64,000 bases of DNA. It comes from Dyadobacter sp. Its GTDB lineage: Bacteria; Bacteroidota; Bacteroidia; Cytophagales; Spirosomataceae. Below are positions 17,390 through 26,850 of the stretch, in pieces; position 1 is the stretch's first letter; each line of letters starts with the position of its first letter. A program made the position numbers and the translations under genes. The notes beneath the pieces were generated by a model that did not search any database, had not been told where the DNA came from, and saw only the letters and a list, made by a program, of their open reading frames with translations. The stretch is taken from contig NZ_JAGIAS010000010.1 in assembly GCF_017744695.1 (NCBI RefSeq), forward strand, positions 124,001 through 188,000, read 5' to 3'.

Positions 17390-18154
17390 ATGAAAATCAG
17401 CCAACGCTTCTCTATCCCACTTTTTGCACTTTTCCTATTTGTACAATTAAGTACGCAGGCGCAAAACGATAACCGGTCTTTCTTTTCGGCTACCGCCGGA
17501 TATAGCTTGCCGGTAGGAGAGCTTGCAAGGGAAAAACTGAACGACCCTTTTGCAGGTCTGACAGGCTCAGGATATTACGGTCAGGTCAATTATGATTTCC
17601 GCATTGCGCGCTGGTTTGGATTGAAGTTTTCGGGAAGCATGAACAAGAACACGACACGCCCTCAGCCGATTGTCGATATTGCGGACCTTCGTGTGGAAGA
17701 AATCAAGGGTTTTATCAATGAAACCACCTCGCATACGTGGGATACGCGCGTGTCGCGCTGGAAGTTTAATGCGATTATGGCTGGTCCTGCTATATTCCTC
17801 AATTTTGGAAGAGTTCAACTCGAAGGCCACGTGCAGGGCGGTTATGTGCAGGTTACCTCGCCCACTGTGGATATGACCGGGACTTTCCAATCCGGTGAAA
17901 ACCAGATTCTCGTGCATTTGAGCCCAGCCTCTACCAGCGGTTTCGGTTTGGGTGCCGGAGCGAGTTTACGCTTGCCCATTGCCGGTCCACTGTATTTTCA
18001 CCTGTCCGGCGATTTCCTCGCTACCGAGGCCGAGTTGAAAAACGTAGCCGTGAATGTGCGTGTAGGAAATTATCCCGAGGTAGGTATCCCTATTAATGAA
18101 AAACGATTTGTAGGGGTTGCAAACATTGGCGCAGGATTAGGGATTTCATTTTAA
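17390..18154 (+). CDS. Outer-membrane beta-barrel protein
   Basis: From the ATG at 17390 the product has 254 residues, with a Sec signal (MKISQRFSIPLFALFLFVQLS...AQ). The mature part is a porin-like barrel with alternating amphipathic strands: FFSATAGYSLPVGELA, GYYGQVNYDFRIARWFGLKFSGSMN, AGPAIFLNFGRVQLEGHVQGGYVQV, GLGAGASLRLPIAGPLYFHLSGDFLATEAE and a last strand ending VANIGAGLGISF with a terminal Phe, as usual for BamA-inserted barrels. The function is unknown. The gene precedes a small membrane-protein gene on the same strand (31-base gap). Confidence 0.8.
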   Translation: MKISQRFSIPLFALFLFVQLSTQAQNDNRSFFSATAGYSLPVGELAREKLNDPFAGLTGSGYYGQVNYDFRIARWFGLKFSGSMNKNTTRPQPIVDIADLRVEEIKGFINETTSHTWDTRVSRWKFNAIMAGPAIFLNFGRVQLEGHVQGGYVQVTSPTVDMTGTFQSGENQILVHLSPASTSGFGLGAGASLRLPIAGPLYFHLSGDFLATEAELKNVAVNVRVGNYPEVGIPINEKRFVGVANIGAGLGISF

Positions 18155-18185
18155 TAACCCCAAGAGGGCTTGAAAAAATGACTGT

Positions 18186-18536
18186 ATGAAACGTAAAGGC
18201 AGCAGTTTCGATTTGGTCGACGCAGCCAAAACTGTTTTCAGCGTGGCGATTGTGGGAACTGTGCTGTACCTGTTTGTAAGGCGGTTTGCCGACAGTTACA
18301 ATACGACGGTTGGTACCGAATCGAGAGGGGTGGATATCCAAGCTGTGATCGTTGACGAAAGAAATTATATGGGGAATGGAACGAGGGCGTTTTCTTATTC
18401 CTACGAGTTTGTAGTAAACGGAGAGCGTTTCAGGGGCGATTCCCGCGCGTCGCGGTATGATGTGGGGGATAGCCTATGGGTGGTTTACGATCCGCTTGCG
18501 CCAAAATACAATAGGCCCAAAGACAATCAGAATTGA
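18186..18536 (+). CDS. Small membrane protein resembling DUF3592
   Basis: The 116-residue protein has one N-terminal membrane segment (AAKTVFSVAIVGTVLYLFVRRF, about 13-34). An extracytoplasmic beta-rich domain follows: VDIQAVIVDERNYMGNGTRAFSYSYEFVVNGERFRGDS...YDVGDSLWVVYDPLAPKYNRP. The order (strand, 'YSYEFVVNG', then 'GDSLWVVYDPLAPKYN') recalls DUF3592-type proteins, in which the last phrase reads V.YdP.nP..s. Function unknown. It is probably co-transcribed with the upstream barrel gene and ends at a strong terminator. Confidence 0.65.
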   Translation: MKRKGSSFDLVDAAKTVFSVAIVGTVLYLFVRRFADSYNTTVGTESRGVDIQAVIVDERNYMGNGTRAFSYSYEFVVNGERFRGDSRASRYDVGDSLWVVYDPLAPKYNRPKDNQN

Positions 18537-18563
18537 TTGTTGCGGTTCAATGATACATAAAAG

Positions 18564-18600
18564 AAAACGGGTCGGATGCCGCACGCATCCGACCCGTTTT
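18564..18600. terminator. Bidirectional terminator between convergent genes
   Basis: A perfect 16-bp stem (18564-18579 with 18585-18600), 5-base loop, with A-run on the left and T-run on the right, separates the DUF3592-like gene and the SusD-like gene. Confidence 0.9.
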
Positions 18601-18625
18601 GCTTTTTGCTACTTCTGTATTTGCC

Positions 18626-20086
18626 TTATTTGGCAAACCAAAGTTTCATTTTCATGTCATTCTTGCCTCCCTGGGCGGTGAGGGCCGCTGAGAAATTCTC
18701 ATAGTTCAGCGATTCTTCCGAGCCAGGGTAAGACAGCCGCGTTGGAATGACGTTGCCATTGGTGTTCAAAACAGGAGGGGAAAGAGCAGGAATGCCGGTC
18801 CGGCGATATTCGGTCCAGGCTTCAACCCCCTGGCCAAAGAGCGCGATCCATTTCTGCTCCATGATCTGGGTAAATGCTTCCGTGCCCGTTTTTAGCGCGT
18901 TTGCGGTGAGGTAGGCTTCGGGGACAGTCAGTTTGTACTGTGCAAACGAGGCGGTAATGCCGTCGGAGTAGTTTTTGGCTGCGGTACCCGCTGCCGCAAT
19001 GCCTTTATAAGCAAATTCTGCTTTCAGGAATAACAGTTCGGCATAGCTCATGATCACGCCGGGGGCAGTCGCTGCCACGAAGTAATCTCCTACTTTGGAA
19101 GTTTTCGACAAGCCCAATGCATTTGCGTCGGAGGATGACAGCCCGTTTGGAACACCTTTGTAGTCTCCGCCATCCGCAGGTCTGTTGGCATAAATGGCCA
19201 GGCGTCCGTCGTTCAGCGCCGTCAGCCTGGTAACCAGCGTCGCGCTCACGCGGTGGTCGTCGCGGGTCTTGCGGTTCTGGTTCACCGGGTTATTGTTGTT
19301 CGTCGCGTCGAGGTAATTGAGCTGGATATTATCCGCCACCGACTCCATTACCGGGTATTTTGTAGCGTCACTGAGAATGCGGCTAACTTCCGATTTGACG
19401 TCGATGGGCGCGTCGGCCTTGTCGATCATCCGGGCAAGCACACGGAGGCTCAGCGAGTTGGCGAACTTCTTCCATTTGGTCAGGTTGCCATTGAAGAGAA
19501 TATCGCCCGCAATCGCCTTGCTTTTGTCGTTGACATCGATCAGGTCGTTGGCTGTTTTCAATTCCGCCACAATGCCGGCGTACACATTCTTCTGTGCATC
19601 GTATTTAGGCAAAAGTTTATCTTCCAGGCCCTGCAATGCATCGGTGTAGGGGATATCGCCGTAGATGTCGGTCAGCAGCAGGAATGCCCACGAGCGCATG
19701 ATCATCGCCACGGCCTTGTAGTTGCTGTTACCCGATTCTTCGGAAATCTTCATAATGCGCTGGAAATCGGCCAGTGACTCGATGTAGAGTGTCTGCCAGC
19801 CGGTGGTATAAACATCCGCAGAGACGGTGTATTGATCGATATCGGTGTATTGAATGCGCGCCCAATGCTGCGAGAAACCGTCACCGATATCCTGGCCGAT
19901 GGAACCGCCCCAGTACAGGTCGACTGCACTTTGTATGCCATGGGGAAGGAAAAGGTCCGCAGTACCGGTTGCGGCGCTGTTATTGTTGGTATTGACTTCG
20001 TCGAAATCACCCGTGCAGGCCGAAAGGCAAACAATGGATGCGGCGAGCAAAATTTTGGATTTGAATGAACGTATGATGCTTTTCAT
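18626..20086 (-). CDS. SusD/RagB-type nutrient-binding outer-membrane lipoprotein
   Basis: The 486-residue protein has a lipoprotein signal (ILLAASIVCLSACTGDFDEVNTN, Cys about residue 24). It fits the SusD-like_2 subfamily: FLPHGIQSAVDLYWG, IQYTDIDQYTVSADVYTTGWQTLY, a TPR-like helical body (MIMRSWAFLLLTDIYGDIPYTDAL), and a late MEQKWIALFGQGVEAWTEYRRTGIP. SusD proteins are surface lids that capture a glycan or peptide and hand it to the SusC transporter. The partner susC lies 25 bases upstream in the same operon. No glycosidase or regulator is adjacent, so the ligand is unknown. Confidence 0.93.
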   Translation of the reverse strand: MKSIIRSFKSKILLAASIVCLSACTGDFDEVNTNNNSAATGTADLFLPHGIQSAVDLYWGGSIGQDIGDGFSQHWARIQYTDIDQYTVSADVYTTGWQTLYIESLADFQRIMKISEESGNSNYKAVAMIMRSWAFLLLTDIYGDIPYTDALQGLEDKLLPKYDAQKNVYAGIVAELKTANDLIDVNDKSKAIAGDILFNGNLTKWKKFANSLSLRVLARMIDKADAPIDVKSEVSRILSDATKYPVMESVADNIQLNYLDATNNNNPVNQNRKTRDDHRVSATLVTRLTALNDGRLAIYANRPADGGDYKGVPNGLSSSDANALGLSKTSKVGDYFVAATAPGVIMSYAELLFLKAEFAYKGIAAAGTAAKNYSDGITASFAQYKLTVPEAYLTANALKTGTEAFTQIMEQKWIALFGQGVEAWTEYRRTGIPALSPPVLNTNGNVIPTRLSYPGSEESLNYENFSAALTAQGGKNDMKMKLWFAK

Positions 20087-20111
20087 GCTTGTAATCAGTT
20101 AGGATAATGGC

Positions 20112-23100
20112 TTACAGGTTGAAGCTGATATTGAAACCAACCGTTCTGGTAGTCGGGATCTGGCCGTTTTCGATGCCTTGCAGGTTACCATCGTTGTAGT
20201 AACTCGTTTCCGGATCGATATGCGGCAGGTTGCTTTTCAGCAGCGCGAGGTTACGTCCGACGACCGAAATCGCGATGTCGCGGAATGGCAGTTTCTTGAA
20301 CACCTGGCCCGAAAGCATGTAGGTGAGTTTCACTTCACGGAGTTTCACGTAGCTCGCATCGAAAATGGTGTTTTCGTTGTTGGTGAGCAGGTAGTATTTA
20401 TGGTGGTACTCTTCGGAACTGATGCGTTTTTCATTCGGCACATATTCAGGCGCTGCGGCAGTACCTTTGTTCACCACACCTTGGCCGATGATACCATCTT
20501 CACGTCCCAAAGTGGTTTCAGCCAACACGCCTGTGTAACGGCCGATGTTGATCGACTGGGAGAAAATATCGCCGCCATGCTTCACGTCGATCAGTGTACT
20601 CAGTGACAGGTTTTTGTAGCGGAAGGTGTTCGAGAAGCCGCCAATCCAGTCGGGTGTGAAATTGCCCAGCACTCGGCTCGACGATTCGAGCATCGGGTAG
20701 CCTTGTGCGTCGTAAACAATTTGCCCGTCCGGTGCGCGCAGGAAGCCCTTTCCAAAGAAAGTACCATAAGGCTGGCCTACACGTGCCTCCACTGAAAGCC
20801 CGCGGAAGCTGTTGGTGGACGTAGTTTGCGTCAATGCATTATAGCTGGTATTCAATTGATAGGTAGTGAGGTTGTTGGCCAGTGAAACCACTTTATTCTT
20901 GTTCCGCGCCCAGTTTAAACCCACTTGCCATTCAAATGCATCGGTTTTGATCGGCGAAGCCGTTAGCTGGATTTCAATACCCTGGTTCTCGATCTTGCCG
21001 GCATTCAGCAGCTTTGACAAATAACCGGTGGCATTGGAAATGTTCACGTCCAGGATCTGGTTGGAAGAGACCTTTTTGTAATAGGTAATATCCAGGCCAA
21101 TGCGGTTTTGCCACAAGCGGATGTCCGTTCCGATTTCGTAGGAAGAAGTAAGCTCGGGTTTAAGATTTGCATTCAGCAATGCATTGTTTTCCGAGAGGCT
21201 CGGCGTGCTGCCCCATGGGTTCTCGTATTTATAGGTACTTGCCAATCGGTATGGGTCGGTATCGTTACCCACGCGCGCCCAACCGGCGCGGAGCTTGGCA
21301 AACGAGAGTACCGCAGATTTTACATCGAAAATATCCGTAATAATCGCGCTCACGGCCGCAGAAGGGTAGAAGTAGGAGCGGTTGTCGCTCGGCAGCGAAC
21401 TCGACCAGTCGTTGCGGGCGGTCAGGTCCACGAACAGGTAATTGCGGAAACCGAGGTTGGCCGATGCATAAAGGCTGTTCACGCTTTTCCGGATAAAGCT
21501 GTTTTCGGTAACCGGGCGCTGGCGCGAGTTGCCCATGTTGTACACACGCGGGATCGCAAGCTCGGTCGCGCCCATGTAGTTGCGCTGCGCGTAGTTGGTG
21601 CGGTGGTTGCCTCCAATGTTAGCGGTAATGTCGAACTCCCCAAACTTGTGGGTTGCATTCAAAAGGAAGTCCGAATTGGATTCGCGCACGAAGATCTGCT
21701 CTTCATTATAAGCGTCGTATAGCGCCGAAGCTCCTATTTTCGCCTGGCGTGCCGCGCTTTTAGTTTTGCGACGGTCTTCGTAGAAATCGGTCCCGGTGCG
21801 GGCGGTGAGGCTCAGCCAGTCGGCAAACTTGTAAGTGGCCGACATATTGCCGTACAACCTGTCGCGTTCGTTGGCACGCGTGCTCTCGTTGAGCAGGTAG
21901 TAAGGGTTTGTCCAGTAATTGTCGTTCCAGTTGTATTGGTAAATGCTGCCCGGTTTGTGATAGTCTTTCAGCTTATCCATATCCACCTGGCGCCCAAACC
22001 AGATGAAGTACAACCCGAAATTGTTCCGGTTGTCGCTGCCGTCATTCACATAGTTGCCGGTCGCACGGATGCTCAGTTTTTTGGTAAGGTTCCAGCCGGC
22101 ATTCAACGATACGGTGCGGCGCTTGTAATTGGTGTTTGGTAAAATACCTGTCTGATCCAGGTCGGTGAACGAAAGGCGGAAATCTCCTTTGTCGTTGGCG
22201 CCGGTAATGGCCACGTTGTTGGTCAGCGTACGGCCCGTTTCGAAAAACTTATCCACATTGTCAGGATGCGCGATCCACGGCGTGGGCGTACGTGTGCCGT
22301 CGGCAGCGATCGGCGAATCGAACTGCGGTAGCAACCGGCCGTCGAGTTTTGGCCCCCAGCTTTCATCCACACCATCATTGACCCCGGCGCCGGTGCCGTC
22401 CACATACGAAAACAATCCTTTTGCGCCCTGGCCGTATTCATTCTGCCATTTCGGAAGCCTGAACGGCGATTCGAATGCGGTATTGGAATTGAAAGAAACC
22501 CCGATCCCTTTCGTGCCTTTACCGCTTTTAGTCGTGATCAACACAACACCATTTGCGCCGCGTGAGCCGTAGAGCGCCGCTGCGCTCGGTCCTTTCAGCA
22601 CGTTGATCGACTCCACATCATCGGGGTTGATCGAGGCAGCCGCGTTGCCGTAATCGATACCCGTTCCCGAGCCGAAGTTGCTGTTGTCCACAGGCACGCC
22701 GTCCACAACGAACAGCGGCTGGTTATTGCTGCCGATGGAGCTGGCCCCGCGGATGACCATCCGGGATGAGGAACCCGGTGCGCCATTGGAATTGGTGACC
22801 TGCACCCCCGCCAGGCGTCCTGAAAGCGAGTTGACGAGATTGGTCTCGCGCGCTTGCGTGAGCGTTTTGCCGCTTACTTCCTGCACAGCGTAGCCCAACG
22901 CCTTCTTCTCCCGGGCGATACCGAGTGCCGTTACGACGATTTCGTTGAACTGTGTCGCGTCGTTTTCGAGCGTAATGTCGAACACGGTTTTCGAGCCGAC
23001 GGGGATTTCCAATGTTTTGTAGCCGATAAACGAAATAACGAGGGTCGCATTGGCCGGCGCGCTGAGGGTGAAGTCGCCGTTGGTGTCCGTGGTGCTGCCG

Positions 23101-23249
23101 CGGCTCGTGCCTTTGATGAGGATGCTTGCACCGGGAAGGTACCCGTCGGCCGATTGCACTTTGCCTTTGATGCTCAGGTCTTGTGCAAAACCTGCTCCGG
23201 CGAGGAACAGCAAGATCCATAAGAAGCCTAATGTAAAGACTTTCTTCAT
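20112..23249 (-). CDS. SusC/RagA-type TonB-dependent outer-membrane transporter
   Basis: The 1045-residue protein has a Sec signal (1-22), a carboxypeptidase-regulatory-like domain (about 25-110: LSIKGKVQSADGYLPGASILIKGTSRGSTTDTNGDF) and a plug domain (about 115-225) with the SusC signature YGSRGANGVVLITTKSGK. A 22-strand barrel follows, ending RTVGFNISFNL with aromatic/hydrophobic terminal residues. It imports nutrients captured by the SusD protein encoded just downstream, powered by TonB. The long AT-rich leader upstream is typical of this class. Confidence 0.95.
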   Translation of the reverse strand: MKKVFTLGFLWILLFLAGAGFAQDLSIKGKVQSADGYLPGASILIKGTSRGSTTDTNGDFTLSAPANATLVISFIGYKTLEIPVGSKTVFDITLENDATQFNEIVVTALGIAREKKALGYAVQEVSGKTLTQARETNLVNSLSGRLAGVQVTNSNGAPGSSSRMVIRGASSIGSNNQPLFVVDGVPVDNSNFGSGTGIDYGNAAASINPDDVESINVLKGPSAAALYGSRGANGVVLITTKSGKGTKGIGVSFNSNTAFESPFRLPKWQNEYGQGAKGLFSYVDGTGAGVNDGVDESWGPKLDGRLLPQFDSPIAADGTRTPTPWIAHPDNVDKFFETGRTLTNNVAITGANDKGDFRLSFTDLDQTGILPNTNYKRRTVSLNAGWNLTKKLSIRATGNYVNDGSDNRNNFGLYFIWFGRQVDMDKLKDYHKPGSIYQYNWNDNYWTNPYYLLNESTRANERDRLYGNMSATYKFADWLSLTARTGTDFYEDRRKTKSAARQAKIGASALYDAYNEEQIFVRESNSDFLLNATHKFGEFDITANIGGNHRTNYAQRNYMGATELAIPRVYNMGNSRQRPVTENSFIRKSVNSLYASANLGFRNYLFVDLTARNDWSSSLPSDNRSYFYPSAAVSAIITDIFDVKSAVLSFAKLRAGWARVGNDTDPYRLASTYKYENPWGSTPSLSENNALLNANLKPELTSSYEIGTDIRLWQNRIGLDITYYKKVSSNQILDVNISNATGYLSKLLNAGKIENQGIEIQLTASPIKTDAFEWQVGLNWARNKNKVVSLANNLTTYQLNTSYNALTQTTSTNSFRGLSVEARVGQPYGTFFGKGFLRAPDGQIVYDAQGYPMLESSSRVLGNFTPDWIGGFSNTFRYKNLSLSTLIDVKHGGDIFSQSINIGRYTGVLAETTLGREDGIIGQGVVNKGTAAAPEYVPNEKRISSEEYHHKYYLLTNNENTIFDASYVKLREVKLTYMLSGQVFKKLPFRDIAISVVGRNLALLKSNLPHIDPETSYYNDGNLQGIENGQIPTTRTVGFNISFNL

Positions 23250-23552
23250 AATTGATTAAGTAATGGAGTGAAACAGTTAGGTAATATAGTTTAAACAGAA
23301 TATTCTTCTATTTTTAATTAATTTCATAAAATATCTGTTTGAGAAAAAATGTTTTAATGAAATATTCGTCGATTAAAGTGATTTTATTTAAAATTTAATA
23401 TTTTAAAAAGAGATGTTTATATCAAATTACATTAGACGGCAACTGGTTGAGGGTGAGGCATGCCGATAGCGAGCGTATCGGGCTGTTGAGCGAATTCGCC
23501 GGAACTGCCTGCATTTAGGGGTATTATTGAAAGTAAGCGGCGTTTGAATTGC
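23250..23552. other. AT-rich divergent intergenic region (susC / thrA)
   Basis: No gene is visible in these 303 bases. Bases 23285-23430 are strongly AT-rich and probably hold the susC promoter and untranslated leader. A short inverted repeat, CCGATA (23463-23468) with TATCGG (23476-23481), is the only structure noticed. I see no attenuator-like leader peptide for thrA. Confidence 0.5.
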
Positions 23553-23560
23553 TATATTTG
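23553..23560 (+). promoter_or_regulatory. -7 promoter element for the thr operon
   Basis: TATATTTG fits the TAnnTTTG consensus, 63 bases before the thrA ATG. A TTG near 23527 is a possible -33 contact but its spacing (23 bases) is longer than usual. Confidence 0.5.
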
Positions 23561-23623
23561 CATTCTGTTCAAAATGAGCGGCCCTGTGCCGTTCACATTC
23601 GTATATTTCGAATATAGCTTTAA

Positions 23624-26080
23624 ATGAAGGTTCTTAAATTTGGCGGCACCTCTGTCGGATCGGTCGACAGTATCAAAACGGTAATCAGTATCCTCGAAGA
23701 AAATCTGTCAAAAGGCGAGCGCATCACGGTCGTTTTTTCTGCCATGGGCGGGGTCACGAACAGGCTCATCGAAATCGGGAAAATGGCCGCCGCCGGCAAT
23801 ACGGAATATGTCGAATTTTTGAAAGGCGTGGAGGAAAGGCATTTCGCGGTCGTGCGCGGGCTGATCCCCGTGAAGAACCAGAGCAGCACTTTTGCGGCTG
23901 TGCGCGGCCTTTTCAACGAGTTGGAAGATATTCTCCGGGGTGTTTCGTGGATCCGCGAACTGTCCGAACGTACGCTCGACCTTATTATGAGCTTCGGCGA
24001 ACGCCTTTCGACGCTGGTCATTACCGAAATCCTCAAAAGCAAGGGCGTTGCCGCGGAATTTTGCGATGCACGCCAGATTATCCGTACCAATGCCACCTAT
24101 GGCATGGGTGATGTCAATTTTGAAGTTACCAATCATCTGATATTAGAGCATTTCGCGAAAAGTCCGGCGCTGCAATGCGTTACCGGCTTCATCGCATCCA
24201 CAGCCGAGGGCGTAACGACGACGCTTGGCCGCGGGGGCTCCGATTATACGGCATCGATTCTGGGTGCTGCACTGGAAGCCGATTCGATCGAAATCTGGAC
24301 GGACGTCGATGGTATGATGACTGCCGATCCGCGGAAGGTCGCGAATGCATTCACGATTCCTTCCATTTCCTACGCGGAAGCGATGGAACTGTCGCATTTC
24401 GGCGCGAAGGTGATTTATCCGCCGAGCTTGCAACCTGCATTTGCCAAAAATATAACCTTGAAAGTGCTCAACACTTTCAACACCGATTTTGAAGGGACCT
24501 ACGTCCAGAAATCGGCTAACGGTAAGGAGTATGTGATTACCGGGATTTCGTCGATTGACGAGATCGCGCTGGTGAATATCCAGGGTAGCGGGATGATCGG
24601 CGTGGCCGGTATTTCCGGACGCCTGTTCACGGCTCTTTCCAACAATGCGATCAGCGTGATCCTCATTTCGCAGGCATCGTCGGAGCATTCGATCTGCTTC
24701 TCGATCGATCCGAAAAATGCGCAGAAGGCGATAGATGTGCTCGAAAAAGAGTTTGCGACGGAAATTGGGCTAGGCCATATCGATGGGATTTCCGTAGAGA
24801 AAAACCTGTCGATCGTCGCGATTGTGGGTGAGGGGATGAAGAAGAATACCGGTATTTCGGGCAAGCTGTTCTCGGCGTTGGGGAAAAACGGTATCAACGT
24901 GGTGGCCACCGCGCAAGGTTCTTCCGAGCTCAATATTTCGGTGGTAATCTCAAAAAGCGACCTTTCCAAAGCGCTGAACGCGATTCACGGTGTGTTTTTC
25001 CAATCGGAAACGCGTTCGCTGAACCTGTTTATCGTCGGGGTAGGGTTGATCGGCGGCACGCTGATCGAGCAGATCCGTAACCAGACCCAGTATTTGCGTG
25101 AGGAAAAGTTACTGAACCTGAATATCGCAGGTTTGTCCAATACCAAGAAAATGCTCCTCGACCCGGACGGTATCAAACCTGAGAACTGGCGCGACCGCGT
25201 GATGGACGAGGGTGTGAAAACCAGCCTGCCTGCATTCGTGCAGCGCATGATCGAGCTCAACCTGCCGAACAGCGTTTTTGTGGATTGTACTTCGGATAAG
25301 GACATTGTACAATACTACCACATGCTGCTGGATGCGAGTATCAGCGTGGTAACGCCGAACAAGGTGGCCAACTCGGGCAGCTATTCCGAATACATTGCAT
25401 TGCAACGTACCGCATTGCAGCGCGGCGTGAAGTTCCTGTACGAGACCAACGTAGGGGCGGGTTTGCCGATTATCAACACCATCCAGGGGCTGATGGCGAG
25501 CGGCGACAAGTTTTTGAAAATCGAAGCGATCCTTTCGGGAACGCTCTCTTACATATTTAACAATTTCGGCGGCGATAACCGTTTTGTGGACGTGGTGAAA
25601 GAAGCCAAAGCCAAAGGCTTCACCGAACCCGACCCGCGCGACGACCTAAGTGGTGCCGATGTAGGCCGGAAAATCCTGATCCTTTCACGGGAGGTAGGCG
25701 TGGCATTGGAACCGGAAGAGGTGAAAATCTCGCAAATCCTGCCCGGCAACTGCCTGAATGCGCCCACCGTGGATGCATTTTTCGGAGAACTGGAAATTTC
25801 CAATACTTATTTCGCGGATATGCAATCGGCGGCGGAAGCCAAGGGCGAGAAATTGCGCTACATCGCGACGCTCGAAAACGGTAAAGCCACCATTGAGCTT
25901 AAAACCGTCGACGCTTCACATCCGTTTTATACGCTTTCAGGCAGCGACAACATCGTGTCCTTCACCACGGAACGTTATAAAGACCGCCCGCTCGTGATCA
26001 AAGGCCCGGGCGCCGGCGCCGAGGTGACTGCATCGGGCGTGTTCGCGGATATCATGAGTATCAGTAGCTATTTGGGATAG
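23624..26080 (+). CDS. thrA: Bifunctional aspartate kinase / homoserine dehydrogenase
   Basis: The 818-residue length matches ThrA-type fusions. The kinase (about 1-290) begins MKVLKFGGTSVGSVDS and has FGERLSTLVITEIL and TLGRGGSDYTASILGAAL. Two ACT regulatory modules (about 310-455) contain GSGMIGVAGISGRLFTALS and GEGMKKNTGISGKLFSALG. The dehydrogenase (about 462-818) has IVGVGLIGGTLIEQI and the signature FLYETNVGAGLPIINTIQGL. It catalyses the first and third steps from aspartate toward threonine and methionine. It is the first gene of the operon with thrB; feedback inhibition by threonine via ACT domains is expected. Confidence 0.97.
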   Translation: MKVLKFGGTSVGSVDSIKTVISILEENLSKGERITVVFSAMGGVTNRLIEIGKMAAAGNTEYVEFLKGVEERHFAVVRGLIPVKNQSSTFAAVRGLFNELEDILRGVSWIRELSERTLDLIMSFGERLSTLVITEILKSKGVAAEFCDARQIIRTNATYGMGDVNFEVTNHLILEHFAKSPALQCVTGFIASTAEGVTTTLGRGGSDYTASILGAALEADSIEIWTDVDGMMTADPRKVANAFTIPSISYAEAMELSHFGAKVIYPPSLQPAFAKNITLKVLNTFNTDFEGTYVQKSANGKEYVITGISSIDEIALVNIQGSGMIGVAGISGRLFTALSNNAISVILISQASSEHSICFSIDPKNAQKAIDVLEKEFATEIGLGHIDGISVEKNLSIVAIVGEGMKKNTGISGKLFSALGKNGINVVATAQGSSELNISVVISKSDLSKALNAIHGVFFQSETRSLNLFIVGVGLIGGTLIEQIRNQTQYLREEKLLNLNIAGLSNTKKMLLDPDGIKPENWRDRVMDEGVKTSLPAFVQRMIELNLPNSVFVDCTSDKDIVQYYHMLLDASISVVTPNKVANSGSYSEYIALQRTALQRGVKFLYETNVGAGLPIINTIQGLMASGDKFLKIEAILSGTLSYIFNNFGGDNRFVDVVKEAKAKGFTEPDPRDDLSGADVGRKILILSREVGVALEPEEVKISQILPGNCLNAPTVDAFFGELEISNTYFADMQSAAEAKGEKLRYIATLENGKATIELKTVDASHPFYTLSGSDNIVSFTTERYKDRPLVIKGPGAGAEVTASGVFADIMSISSYLG

Positions 26081-26122
26081 AAGGAGTTAAATTGCCGGTG
26101 TTATTCTGAACCATTTCGAGCG

Positions 26123-26461
26123 ATGAGCAACAGGAAAGTACCGGAATCGATAGCAGCGTTGGCGAAGGAGTTCGCGGATGGCATTCGCGGGCTTTATGGC
26201 AATCGGCTGGATAAGGTAATCCTTTTCGGCTCCTACGCACGCGGGGAGCAGCACGAGGAGTCGGATGTTGACTTTTTGGTGGTGTTGAATGAGGAGAAAA
26301 TAAATGCTTTTGCAGAAATAAGCCGAATGTCCGGCATTAGTGCCGAGCTTGGGCTGAAATATAATTTTTGGATATCAACGGTTCCTATTTCGATAAACAG
26401 GCTGCTTCAAGATGAAGTGGCTTTGGCTGTTAATGTTCGTAAAGAAGGAATCGTTGTATGA
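26123..26461 (+). CDS. Minimal nucleotidyltransferase (MNT) domain protein, antitoxin-like
   Basis: The 112-residue protein carries the nucleotidyltransferase signature VILFGSYARGEQHEESDVDFLVVL (GSxxRG then SDxDxxV; the two Asp bind metal). Its size and the downstream HEPN gene (ATGA overlap) fit MntA/HepT-type modules, in which MntA inactivates the HEPN ribonuclease by adding AMP groups. It starts 42 bases after thrA and ahead of thrB in the same orientation, so it sits inside the threonine operon. A function tied to threonine synthesis is not known. Confidence 0.85.
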   Translation: MSNRKVPESIAALAKEFADGIRGLYGNRLDKVILFGSYARGEQHEESDVDFLVVLNEEKINAFAEISRMSGISAELGLKYNFWISTVPISINRLLQDEVALAVNVRKEGIVV

Positions 26462-26850
26462 CAGAACTAACCGCAGGCCGGATTATGAAAAAGGCTGCGG
26501 ATTGTTTGGAGGACAGTAAATGGACGTTCGACCGCAAGCTTTTCGATGTTTGTGCTTACCGAGCGTATTTTTCGATCTATCATTCAATCCAAGGTCTATT
26601 ATTTGTTTCAGGAGTGCAGGCAAAGGACCACTCCCAAGCACATAGCAAGTTTAGTGAGATGTTTATCAAAACCGGATTGATGGATATTTCATTACACAAA
26701 AGATTGAAAAGAACCTTTGAAATGAGGCAAGCTAGTGACTACCAATACTATAAAGTTTCGGGACAAGAGGCGCTGAAATCAATCGAGAATGCTGCTGCTT
26801 TTTTTGAGTCGGCCATTCAATATTTAAAAGAAAACAACCACTTAAAGTGA
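26458..26850 (+). CDS. HEPN domain protein (UPF0332/HepT-like), toxin-like
   Basis: The 130-residue, all-helical protein has the HEPN active-site pattern R-x6-H in YRAYFSIYHSIQGLLF (about residues 37-52), then KDHSQAHSKFSEMFIKTGLMD and LKRTFEMRQASDYQYYKVSGQEAL, as in UPF0332 proteins. HEPN proteins paired with a small nucleotidyltransferase are typically RNases. Its start overlaps the end of the nucleotidyltransferase gene (ATGA) and its stop TGA overlaps the GTG start of thrB (GTGA), so all three are likely translationally coupled. It could also be a non-toxic helper subunit of the nucleotidyltransferase. Confidence 0.82.
   Translation: MTELTAGRIMKKAADCLEDSKWTFDRKLFDVCAYRAYFSIYHSIQGLLFVSGVQAKDHSQAHSKFSEMFIKTGLMDISLHKRLKRTFEMRQASDYQYYKVSGQEALKSIENAAAFFESAIQYLKENNHLK

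Noticed and set aside
23250..23623. Possible riboswitch or thr attenuator upstream of thrA
   Set aside because: No leader peptide rich in Thr/Ile codons and no terminator/antiterminator pair was found; only a 6-bp hairpin is visible.
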